From NCBI GenBank assembly GCA_040752395.1, contig JBFMHD010000172.1, forward strand, positions 1 to 5,968: a stretch of DNA of 5,968 nucleotides, written 5' to 3'. Position numbers and translations under genes: made by a program. The notes beneath the pieces are model-generated. The model saw only the letters and a list, made by a program, of their open reading frames with translations. It was not told the DNA's origin and ran no database searches. The stretch comes from JBFMHD01 sp040752395 [NCBI: Candidatus Hydrogenedentota bacterium]. GTDB lineage: Bacteria; JBFMHD01. Positions within the stretch are counted from its first letter, which is position 1, and the number at the start of each line of letters is the position of its first letter. Of this stretch, positions 1 to 5,308 are shown one piece after another.

Positions 1-451
1 GAATTAAATAGCCGCTTTCTGAAATACGGGGCTTAATAACCACTACATCTGTGTTAAATATTTTATTTATTTGTAATATTGTGTTTCTAATTTCGGATGT
101 CTTCTTAGTATTTTTAAAATTAAGTAGTGTTGTAGGGATTGTATTTATGTGTCTTAATTCGTATAAGTATTTATACTTATCAATATTCCAAAAAATAAAG
201 TCATAATCGTTTATCAGTTTAATGTTATTTTTTTTGAGCATTGATATTTGCTTTAAAAATTCTTGATAGTGTAAATAATAACCCCAGATGCTTTTTAAAA
301 TTACTACGTCAAAAGGTTTTGATATCTCTATGGCATTTTTCAAAGTAACGATTTCACAAGAGAATCCTTTATTTCTATAGGCGTTACGTATATAAATGTC
401 TTCCTGGATTTTCCCTACATGTTTTTCTGATGAAGTTATATATATTTTCAT
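1..451 (-). CDS. ATP-grasp domain ligase, partial (C-terminal part outside the window)
   Basis: The ATG at 449-451 opens a frame that stays open for 150 codons to the left edge, so the rest of the protein is missing. I recognise an ATP-grasp enzyme of the RimK/glutathione-synthetase-like or DcsG-like kind. There is an N-terminal pre-ATP-grasp region with DVVILKSIWGYY (48-59), then FWNIDKYKYLYEL (87-99), where these families carry a W-N-x-D-K-x-x-x-L pattern, then VVVIKPRISESG (136-147), where K140 would be the nucleotide-binding lysine. The family joins a carboxylate to an amine or similar nucleophile through an acyl phosphate, using ATP. The substrate cannot be read from this fragment. The start overlaps the stop of the upstream aminotransferase by four bases (ATGA), which argues for translational coupling and settles the start despite the absence of a Shine-Dalgarno sequence. 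Cytoplasmic; no signal peptide seen. Confidence 0.75.
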   Translation of the reverse strand, partial: MKIYITSSEKHVGKIQEDIYIRNAYRNKGFSCEIVTLKNAIEISKPFDVVILKSIWGYYLHYQEFLKQISMLKKNNIKLINDYDFIFWNIDKYKYLYELRHINTIPTTLLNFKNTKKTSEIRNTILQINKIFNTDVVVIKPRISESGYLI

Positions 452-2013
452 GTCAATAATTCTATGGATGATTTAAGGCGTAAAAAGGATTTCAATAAAT
501 CTTCGTATTTATCAAATGCGATAGTTACCCTTGCAATAAGCTGGTCTTGATTAGGCCAACAGATTGCTTTTCCAGTCAATAATTTAATATTACCTGATGT
601 ATATAAAAATTTTAGCAAAGTTGCATCATCAACTATCCTAAATCCTTTATAAGTTTTTCCAAGTAATTTACTTAAATCCAAGAGTATAAAAAAACCCGAC
701 TCTGGCTCAAGTACTATACTAATATCTTTGATACCATTCATAGTTTTTTTAATATCGAAAATAAGTCTGTTGTTTTTGATAATTTTGTTCAGCAGAATTC
801 TTTCTTTCTTATTAATTTTGTCAGTTCCTATAATAATGGCCTTCGCGAAAATATACCTTTCATAATATTTTCTGGTTATATCGGTGAAATACTTTTCTCT
901 TTCCATGAGAGCATTATTTTCCGATAAAAAAGTTGCGCCCATAGCGGCCGACTGTAATAATGATAATGAATCCAAGTTTTGAAATATTTTATCTCTTATC
1001 AAAGAAATAATCGTCTCATTAGCAATTAACATACCTGATCTTAAACCAGCTAATCCGTAAGGTTTAGAAAGAGAATATAGTGTTATAGTATTATCAAAGT
1101 GTCCCTTTAAACTGCAAATAGGTAGTACGGTAGAATTTCTATTGAATTCTAGACCAAAATAAGCCAAATCATCAATAATAAATACACCGGCATTATTGCA
1201 AATATTAGAAATTTCCAATAATAACGATTCATCTTTTTTGCTATATACAATACCAGTCGGGTTATGTGGGTTTAAATTAAGAAAAGCAGAAATTCTTGGC
1301 GGTACATCAGAATGTCTAAAAACATATCCACCCCGATTCATTTTATAATTTCGCCTAAGTTCATTGTTTGTGCTAGAAATAAGTTGTTTAAGTTCTTTCG
1401 GATTAATTTTCCAATTATTAAAGCTTGTAAGTGGCAAAAGCTTAACCTTACCTCCAATCCTTTCCGGTATGAAAGCAAAAAGCCCATAATTGGGAGCCGT
1501 CATAATGACTACATCCCCATAATCCAGTATTGTTTCCATAATAAAAGTAAACGCTTGTGTGCTTGAATGAGTAAAAATAATATTATTCTCAACAATTTCT
1601 AAATCATGAAAAATTCTAAAATATTTTATAATGGGCGCCTTATCCTTACTATCCCCCGCAGCTAGTTGATAATCAGAAAGTACTCTATTTTTCAAGGCAT
1701 GTTTTATACTCGTAATGCATCTACTAAAAGGCTTAAAACGCGCGGGGCTTCCAATTCCCAATCTTACTTTATCCACCACTGGATTTTTAAATCCTTTTAT
1801 AAGAAGGTTTGATGAAAGACTGTAATTTTCATATGCTTTAGCAGCCTCTTGTATCTCGATAGATTTCCAAGAATTCAAAAGCGTATTACCCAAGTAAGGC
1901 AGTCCACCATAAGACATTCTATTGACTTGGTTAGACGGATACATACGTATCACAGATCTTATGGATTTTGGAAAATCTTTATTTCTCACAACTTTTTGTT
2001 TATTATCCATCAT
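448..2013 (-). CDS. PLP-dependent class I/II (fold-type I) aminotransferase, long form
   Basis: The 521-residue protein has the complete active-site signature of the aspartate aminotransferase family. PNY (174-176) marks the cofactor-stacking region. NPHNPTG (248-254) carries the cofactor-binding Asn, D282 and Y285 lie in DDLAY, and K317 in SLSKPYGLAGLRSG is the Schiff-base lysine. R495 in ARVTIAF is the expected substrate-carboxylate arginine. It should move an amino group between an amino acid and a 2-oxo acid; the substrate is unknown. It is about 100 residues longer than typical members (380-430). The extra length lies in an N-terminal stretch of about 80 residues before the first core strand (RLGIGSP, 84-90), around 205-240, and around 395-435. 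The phosphate-cup motif reads THSSTQAF (148-155), with Ser where Gly is common. Two adjacent ATGs (2008-2013) could both start it. It lies 70 bp after E1-beta and overlaps the ATP-grasp start by 4 bp, so the genes are probably co-transcribed. Confidence 0.9.
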   Translation of the reverse strand: MMDNKQKVVRNKDFPKSIRSVIRMYPSNQVNRMSYGGLPYLGNTLLNSWKSIEIQEAAKAYENYSLSSNLLIKGFKNPVVDKVRLGIGSPARFKPFSRCITSIKHALKNRVLSDYQLAAGDSKDKAPIIKYFRIFHDLEIVENNIIFTHSSTQAFTFIMETILDYGDVVIMTAPNYGLFAFIPERIGGKVKLLPLTSFNNWKINPKELKQLISSTNNELRRNYKMNRGGYVFRHSDVPPRISAFLNLNPHNPTGIVYSKKDESLLLEISNICNNAGVFIIDDLAYFGLEFNRNSTVLPICSLKGHFDNTITLYSLSKPYGLAGLRSGMLIANETIISLIRDKIFQNLDSLSLLQSAAMGATFLSENNALMEREKYFTDITRKYYERYIFAKAIIIGTDKINKKERILLNKIIKNNRLIFDIKKTMNGIKDISIVLEPESGFFILLDLSKLLGKTYKGFRIVDDATLLKFLYTSGNIKLLTGKAICWPNQDQLIARVTIAFDKYEDLLKSFLRLKSSIELLT

Positions 2014-2083
2014 TTGATTTTAAAAATTTCTTTTATTTTAACTGATGTATCTCTTGATTGATTCCTAAAGAGAAGATATTCTT

Positions 2084-3130
2084 TTAAAACTTCTTTATAA
2101 TTAAATTTGGAAGAAGATGTAATTCTTCAAAAGTTAATTTACGTTTAATAGTTGGTTTATCCATCAGGCGTAACGCAGCATTTGCAATATCTATTTTTGT
2201 AGGATAATAATATTTAGTTAGTGCTGTTGAGGTGGGAACTGGAACATTAGGGCAAGAAAGCGATACTGGACTATTCTTTAGATATAATAACTTTTGTTTC
2301 GCAATGTCCGCAATAACATCTGTGCCAATACTAAAAGCGTGATTAGTAGTATCAACCGTAATAAGTCGGCCAGTTTTTTTTACTGATTTTAAAATAGTCT
2401 CGTAATCTACCGGATTTATGGAAACAAGATCTATAAGTTCTACGTCAACATGGTCACGAATTAGCTTTAAAGCTTCATATGCCGTAATCAAACCATCTCC
2501 ATAAGAAACAATTGTAAGATCTGTACCCTTTTTCACCACAACAGCTTTATCAAGTGGTTCATTATATAGTCCGGTTGGCACATCTTGTCTTAGAGAAAAA
2601 AGCCAGCGCGATTCCAAGATAACCACGGGGTTTTTGTCGCGGACTGCAGAAATAAGCAAGCCTTTCGCCATATACGGAGTAGAAGGAATTACAACCTTAA
2701 GGCCAAGTGCATTGCCAAAGAGTGAATAGAGCGCTTGTGTGTGTTGTGGGCCTTGTCCCCACTGTCGACCAATATTGATTCTGAATACAATTGGAACTGG
2801 ATGCTCGCCACCAAACATATAATTCCACTTCGCTGCCTGCGTAAAAATTTGGTCAGCAGCAAAGAGCGCAAATTCAATCCTACCGTGATGCACAATAGGA
2901 CGAAGACCTGTTATAGCTGCGCCAATAGCCATTCCTGTTATGGCATTTTCTGATTGTGGCGTTTCGATTATTCGGTAAGGATATTTTTCTTTAAGCCCAG
3001 CTGTTGTTCCGTCTGCACCGTTTTTGTATGAAACCTCAAGACCCATAACAATAACATCTTGATCAACTTCCATTATTTGATCCGTGGCTTCTTTAATTGC
3101 TTCAGTGTATTTAATAATCCTATTAGGCAT
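2084..3130 (-). CDS. 2-oxoacid dehydrogenase E1 component, beta subunit (TPP-dependent)
   Basis: With the start at 3130 the protein has 348 residues and begins MPNRIIKYTEAIKEA, as E1-beta subunits (about 325 residues) do. A longer frame opens at 3199, but its extra 23 residues lie wholly inside the E1-alpha coding end and do not resemble the family, so I prefer 3130. The first half is the transketolase-type pyrimidine-binding domain: TPQSENAITGMAIGAA (58-73), where E61 is the expected TPP-activating Glu, and GQGPQHTQALYSLF (126-139), with H130 at the conserved active-site position. PSTPYMAKGL follows, and a transketolase C-terminal domain covers roughly residues 200-320. About 20 extra residues trail the usual end. 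It should pair with the adjacent E1-alpha as an alpha2beta2 enzyme that decarboxylates a 2-oxo acid. The start overlaps the E1-alpha stop by 8 bp. The segment RIEFALFAADQIFTQAAKW (84-102) follows the E1-beta pattern, but the substrate is not evident. Confidence 0.9.
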   Translation of the reverse strand: MPNRIIKYTEAIKEATDQIMEVDQDVIVMGLEVSYKNGADGTTAGLKEKYPYRIIETPQSENAITGMAIGAAITGLRPIVHHGRIEFALFAADQIFTQAAKWNYMFGGEHPVPIVFRINIGRQWGQGPQHTQALYSLFGNALGLKVVIPSTPYMAKGLLISAVRDKNPVVILESRWLFSLRQDVPTGLYNEPLDKAVVVKKGTDLTIVSYGDGLITAYEALKLIRDHVDVELIDLVSINPVDYETILKSVKKTGRLITVDTTNHAFSIGTDVIADIAKQKLLYLKNSPVSLSCPNVPVPTSTALTKYYYPTKIDIANAALRLMDKPTIKRKLTFEELHLLPNLIIKKF

Positions 3131-4097
3131 AGAGGTTAGTGTATAAACTTTCTTTCTTTGGAAAAGGTGCCTTCTCGGCAAACATGATGGCATCAGCAAC
3201 AGTTTTTATAATATTATCTTCTGTGGCAACAATTTCGCTTTCGGAGATTCCCAAAGCGAGGATTTCTCGTCTCATCTTTGCTACTGAATCTTTTTCTTTT
3301 CTCCGTTCAGCCGTATCTTCTTCACGAGTTTCCTCCTCAAAAGTTGGCCCACTGTGTGCCATGTGGCGGTAGGTCATGCACTCAATAAGAGCAGGTTTGC
3401 CTATGCGTACTTCGGTGATAAGTTCTCTAGCTTTTATTGTTACATCTAAATAATCATTCCCGTCAGCTTTTATGTATCGTACTCCAAATCCAGTAACAAT
3501 CTTTTCGGTATCATAATCCGCAGATCGACGTTCCCAAAGACGCGTGTTAATAGATCTAAGATTATTTTCAAGAACCAAGAGTAATGGTAGTTTAAAAAGT
3601 GCTGCTAGATTTAAAGATTCACAAACACCTCCCTCTTCAAACGCGCCATCGCCTAAAAACACGACTGTTACTGTACCGCTCTTGTGATACTTTTGTTCAA
3701 ATCCACTACCACAAGAGAGAGGTACAGCACTTGAGAGAATTGGCGTCGACCCAATGAAATTAACCGATGTATCAATCAAGTGCATTGACCCACCTTTGCC
3801 ATGGGAACAACCGCATTCCTTTCCAAGTAATTCACAGACCATCTTTTTAAGATCTCCGCCTTTAGCCAGATAGTGTCCGTGTGATCGATGGTTGCTCATC
3901 ACTCGGTCGCCTTTCTGTAATGCATCGCAGATGCCCACCGCTACTGCTTCCTGGCCAATATAGAAATGGACAAGACTCATTATATTATTCTTAAGATAGT
4001 AAGCTGCTATTTGCTCTTCTGTTGTTCGAATAAGGAACATTTTTTTATAGGCGGCAATCCTTTCTGTGGTTCCGATTAATATTTTTTTGTTTTTCAT
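3123..4097 (-). CDS. 2-oxoacid dehydrogenase E1 component, alpha subunit (TPP-dependent)
   Basis: The 324-residue protein is full length for bacterial pyruvate/acetoin-type E1-alpha. It has YIGQEAVAVG (46-55), NHRSHGHYLAKG (69-80) and SHGKGGSMHL (98-107). The thiamine-diphosphate/Mg motif is intact: GDG at 149-151, then 26 residues, then NN at 178-179. YRHMAHSGP (243-251) matches the conserved His-Ser loop near the active site. The family decarboxylates a 2-oxo acid on TPP and normally passes the acyl group to the lipoyl arm of an E2. No E2 or E3 gene lies in the window, so complex membership is unproven. I keep the ATG at 4097 because the LxxYKKMFLIRTTEEQ-type first helix is a family feature; M20 is a less likely alternative. 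No clear Shine-Dalgarno is present. This is the first gene of the four-gene cluster, and an extended -10 lies about 95 bp upstream. Confidence 0.93.
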   Translation of the reverse strand: MKNKKILIGTTERIAAYKKMFLIRTTEEQIAAYYLKNNIMSLVHFYIGQEAVAVGICDALQKGDRVMSNHRSHGHYLAKGGDLKKMVCELLGKECGCSHGKGGSMHLIDTSVNFIGSTPILSSAVPLSCGSGFEQKYHKSGTVTVVFLGDGAFEEGGVCESLNLAALFKLPLLLVLENNLRSINTRLWERRSADYDTEKIVTGFGVRYIKADGNDYLDVTIKARELITEVRIGKPALIECMTYRHMAHSGPTFEEETREEDTAERRKEKDSVAKMRREILALGISESEIVATEDNIIKTVADAIMFAEKAPFPKKESLYTNLYA

Positions 4098-4132
4098 AGT
4101 ATTTTTGAATCTTTTTAAAAAATTTATTATTC

Positions 4133-4152
4133 TTACCTTGAATTACGAAATT
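4133..4152 (+). repeat. AATTACGAAATT repeat, copy 1
   Basis: This reads TTACCTTGAATTACGAAATT. TTGAAT (4138-4143), a 16-nt spacer and TACCAT (4160-4165) give it a weak promoter shape on the plus strand. A hairpin starts about 6 nt further on. The core AATTACGAAATT is close to a palindrome (AATTWCGWAATT). Confidence 0.8.
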
Positions 4153-4170
4153 AAGTTGATACCATGAAAG

Positions 4171-4191
4171 TACAGGATTATTCTGTATTTT
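4171..4191 (+). repeat. Hairpin TACAGGA/TTCTGTA with T-tract
   Basis: Positions 4171-4177 pair with 4181-4187 (one G-U pair, 3-nt loop), followed by TTTTC-like sequence. It sits downstream of repeat copy 1, just as the TACAGGGTAT hairpin sits downstream of copy 3, so repeat and hairpin form a module. It is weak as a terminator. Confidence 0.5.
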
Positions 4192-4192
4192 C

Positions 4193-4201
4193 ATTATACC
4201 A
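4193..4201 (-). promoter_or_regulatory. Candidate extended -10 promoter for the E1-alpha cluster
   Basis: Read on the minus strand, this is TGG followed by a perfect TATAAT. No convincing -35 lies 16-18 bp upstream, which fits an extended -10 promoter. It would give a leader of roughly 90 nt before the E1-alpha ATG, and that leader would begin inside the 4171-4187 hairpin and then cross repeat copy 1. AT-rich DNA produces such hexamers by chance, so this is a suggestion only. Confidence 0.4.
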
Positions 4202-4240
4202 ATTTATTCTCTAACAGGACTTACGGCGCCTTGAAAAGAT

Positions 4241-4270
4241 AGCGTATTGACAATGTAATCAGCGTATTGA
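4241..4270 (+). repeat. Direct repeat AGCGTATTGA, two copies at 20-bp period
   Basis: AGCGTATTGA occurs at 4241-4250 and 4261-4270, separated by CAATGTAATC. The 20-bp period is about two helical turns, which would put both copies on one face of the helix. Just before it lies CAGGACTTACG (4215-4225), which reminds me of ends of some insertion sequences or miniature elements. I cannot confirm that, so no element is assigned. Confidence 0.6.
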
Positions 4271-4292
4271 AACCCATAACTGCATTTCTGTT

Positions 4293-4312
4293 TTACCCCC
4301 AATTACGAAATT
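4293..4312 (+). repeat. AATTACGAAATT repeat, copy 2 (diverged)
   Basis: TTACCCCCAATTACGAAATT matches copy 1 at 17 of 20 positions; CCC replaces TTG, which removes the -35-like hexamer. A TATGAT (4320-4325) still lies at the same 16-nt spacing. The copy starts 160 bp after copy 1. Confidence 0.7.
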
Positions 4313-4336
4313 CAAAAAATATGATTTTTAACCCAT

Positions 4337-4380
4337 ATTAAACCAATACTGAAACTAAAATTCACAATTAAACCAATACT
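4337..4380 (+). repeat. Direct repeat ATTAAACCAATACT, two copies at 30-bp period
   Basis: The 14-mer occurs identically at 4337-4350 and 4367-4380, and similarity runs a few bases further (GAAA against AAAA). Function unknown. Confidence 0.7.
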
Positions 4381-4389
4381 AAAAACACT

Positions 4390-4444
4390 CTGAATGTAAA
4401 TTCAGTTTCTAATTTTTTTAAAAATATTATATTTTTAAAAAAAT
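4390..4444. repeat. Short hairpin plus 33-bp AT-only palindrome
   Basis: CTGAAT-GTAA-ATTCAG (4390-4405) is a perfect 6-bp stem-loop. Immediately after it, 4412-4427 and 4429-4444 are exact reverse complements around a single central T, made only of A and T. Such a perfect AT palindrome can extrude as a cruciform or act as a protein-binding site. It ends 11 bp before repeat copy 3. Confidence 0.65.
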
Positions 4445-4451
4445 AAATATC

Positions 4452-4471
4452 ACACCTTGAATTACGAAATT
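4452..4471 (+). repeat. AATTACGAAATT repeat, copy 3, with promoter shape
   Basis: CCTTGAATTACGAAATT (4455-4471) is identical to copy 1, but preceded by ACA instead of TTA. It has the best promoter shape of the four: TTGAAT (4457-4462), 16-nt spacer, TGG then TATTAT (4479-4484). A palindrome follows 7-9 nt later. It starts 159 bp after copy 2. No plus-strand gene follows, so a transcript from here would be a very short RNA or an operator-controlled non-coding RNA. Confidence 0.75.
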
Positions 4472-4490
4472 AATTTGGTATTATAAAAAT

Positions 4491-4509
4491 TACAGGGTAT
4501 ACCCTTTTT
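4491..4509 (+). terminator. Weak hairpin with T-run (AGGGTATACCCT palindrome)
   Basis: AGGGTATACCCT (4494-4505) is a perfect 12-bp palindrome followed by T residues to 4509. As RNA it gives only a 4-bp stem with a TATA loop, so it may be a protein-binding palindrome instead. The leading TTACAGGGTAT recurs exactly 50 bp downstream, in a stronger terminator. Confidence 0.35.
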
Positions 4510-4541
4510 CTTTTCTCTCTTTTCTTTTAATTTGGTTATTT

Positions 4542-4566
4542 ACAGGGTATAATCCCTGTTTTTTTA
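4542..4566 (+). terminator. Rho-independent terminator-like hairpin, plus strand
   Basis: ACAGGG (4542-4547) pairs with CCCTGT (4554-4559) around a 6-nt loop and is followed by a run of six T. It works only in the plus direction, yet no plus-strand gene precedes it. The only likely input is transcription starting at repeat copy 3, which would give an RNA of about 75 nt. Confidence 0.55.
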
Positions 4567-4671
4567 TATCATGCAAATCCAAATAAAGGTTTACAATGAT
4601 ATATTAAACAAAGTAAAAATTATTTGCAACCCTTAATCTTTTAAAAATTCATACCTTGTAATCTCACAAGC

Positions 4672-4731
4672 ACATTTAGATAATCAAGATTAAAATGTGA
4701 TTCTTTTTGATTTTTTTGATTAGCTAAATGT
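4672..4731. repeat. Long imperfect inverted repeat, 18-nt arms
   Basis: Positions 4672-4689 pair with 4714-4731 (16 Watson-Crick pairs, one G-T, one mismatch) around a 24-nt loop. An alternative 7-bp pairing, CACATTT (4671-4677) with AAATGTG (4693-4699), uses the same left arm and excludes the first fold. It lies 15 bp inside the right end of the candidate element. The rest of 4571-4671 shows nothing I can assign. Confidence 0.45.
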
Positions 4732-4745
4732 TTTTATGAGAAAGC

Positions 4746-4765
4746 AATTTCGTAATTCAAGGTTA
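4746..4765 (-). repeat. AATTACGAAATT repeat, copy 4 (inverted)
   Basis: This is the exact reverse complement of the 17-bp copy-1 core plus TTA. On the minus strand TTGAAT is followed after 16 nt by CATAAA (4733-4738), so it could direct transcription leftward, but the match to -10 is weak. Its outer TTA supplies an in-frame TAA to the broken nuclease frame. Confidence 0.75.
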
Positions 4766-5035
4766 ACTACCTAACCAATTAAGATATGAGAGGGCTTGGA
4801 TAATTGCCTCGTTTTGTTCGCCCCATTTATATTAAATAATAACTGGTGAATTATTTTCATCTAATCCCAAGGCGTCTATTCTTCCACTATCGGTGATAAC
4901 TTCTGGAGCTATATAACGAATACCAAAAATATCTTCTAAATTATCATCAATGAGATTTTGTAGTTCTTTCTCATTTCTAAAGTTTGACGCTTTAATCTGG
5001 CTTGTTTTGTTGTTTTGGATTTTAAAAATTGGCAT
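4763..5035 (-). pseudogene. Broken PD-(D/E)XK nuclease-like gene (COG3586/NucS-like N-terminus)
   Basis: The frame from ATG 5033-5035 gives 67 residues (MPIFKIQNNK to NNSPVII), then TAA at 4832-4834. Reading through, the same frame continues YKWGEQNEAIIQALSYLNWLGS to a TAA at 4763-4765. The N-terminus (NEKELQNLIDDNLEDIFGIR) and GRIDALGLDEN...VII[E]YK resemble a family of uncharacterised proteins with a PD-(D/E)XK-like fold, as I remember them. D54 and the expected E68-x-K70 would be the metal-binding and catalytic residues. The first stop stands exactly at E68, a one-base change from GAA. The second end coincides with the repeat boundary, and the rest of the usual, much longer protein is absent. 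It starts 2 bp after the XRE stop, so the two were presumably one operon, perhaps a regulator with a nuclease-type defence protein. A short, still expressed fragment cannot be excluded. Confidence 0.65.
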
Positions 5036-5037
5036 AG

Positions 5038-5250
5038 TTATTTAATTAAATCATCAACCGCTACGCCTAATGCTTTGGCGATTTTTGATAATGTTTCAAT
5101 GGTCGGATTTTTATTTCCGCCAGATTCAATCTTGATAATCGTATTATAGGTAACATCGGCTAATTTTGAGAGCCGATCTTGAGAAATACCCATTTTATTG
5201 CGGTATTTCTTGATATTTTCAGCGATTGTGGATTTATTGTATGACTTCAT
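5038..5250 (-). CDS. XRE-family helix-turn-helix transcriptional regulator
   Basis: This 70-residue protein is a single Cro/C1-type HTH domain (HTH_3) with almost nothing else. IAENIKKYRNKMGISQDRLSKLADVTYNTIIKIESG runs from residue 9 to 44, with the recognition helix around VTYNTIIKIE (33-42). NPTIETLSKIAKALGVAVDDLIK closes the domain at the C-terminus. It should bind operator DNA as a dimer. Inverted repeats at its own start (5247-5308 and 5258-5279) suggest autoregulation. The two-base gap to the following nuclease-like gene suggests control of that gene too. Solitary XRE proteins of this size also act as antitoxins or control proteins of restriction systems; with the partner broken, its present role is open. 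No Shine-Dalgarno is visible upstream of the ATG (5248-5250). Confidence 0.9.
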   Translation of the reverse strand: MKSYNKSTIAENIKKYRNKMGISQDRLSKLADVTYNTIIKIESGGNKNPTIETLSKIAKALGVAVDDLIK

Positions 5251-5308
5251 TGTAATATATTACTATAATCAAAGTAATAGATGTAGAGATTTCTTAATAT
5301 TACAATGA
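5247..5308. promoter_or_regulatory. Nested inverted repeats at the XRE start: candidate operator
   Basis: The outer arms 5247-5258 and 5297-5308 are exact 12-bp reverse complements (core CATTGTAATAT), and the left arm includes the XRE start codon. Inside lies a second dyad, TATTACT (5258-5264) and AGTAATA (5273-5279), separated by 8 bp, the usual size for an XRE dimer site. Binding there would block the promoter or start of the regulator. A good sigma70 promoter is not obvious; TATAGT (5262-5267, minus strand) is a possible -10 within the inner dyad. Confidence 0.5.

Larger units (their letters stand above)
4133..4765. mobile_element. Candidate non-autonomous element bounded by 17-bp inverted repeats and TTA duplications
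   Basis: CCTTGAATTACGAAATT at 4136-4152 and its exact reverse complement at 4746-4762 face each other as terminal inverted repeats. Both are flanked by TTA (4133-4135 and 4763-4765), which would be a 3-bp target duplication. The 627 bp inside hold no gene, only further repeat copies, hairpins and AT palindromes, so any transposase would have to act in trans. The right boundary falls inside a broken nuclease gene. Against a clean insertion, the sequence left of 4133 does not continue that gene, so deletion, recombination between elements or coincidence of the TTA remain possible. Beyond 17 bp the two ends do not match each other. Confidence 0.35.

Noticed and set aside
1312-2953. Plus-strand open frames at 1312-1566, 1849-2061, 2735-2953 and a minus frame at 2689-2895
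   Set aside because: All lie on top of the aminotransferase or E1-beta genes in other frames and have no family features.
3131-3199. Longer E1-beta start at 3199
   Set aside because: The extra 23 residues are another frame of the E1-alpha end and do not resemble the family; 3130 gives the usual N-terminus.
4133-4471. CRISPR array
   Set aside because: The three repeats are short and 159-160 bp apart, the middle one is diverged, and the intervening DNA holds its own repeats. No cas gene is seen.
4832-4834. Recoded stop or readthrough in the nuclease-like gene
   Set aside because: TAA is not reassigned in relevant codes, no recoding signal is seen, and a second break follows; a pseudogene is simpler.
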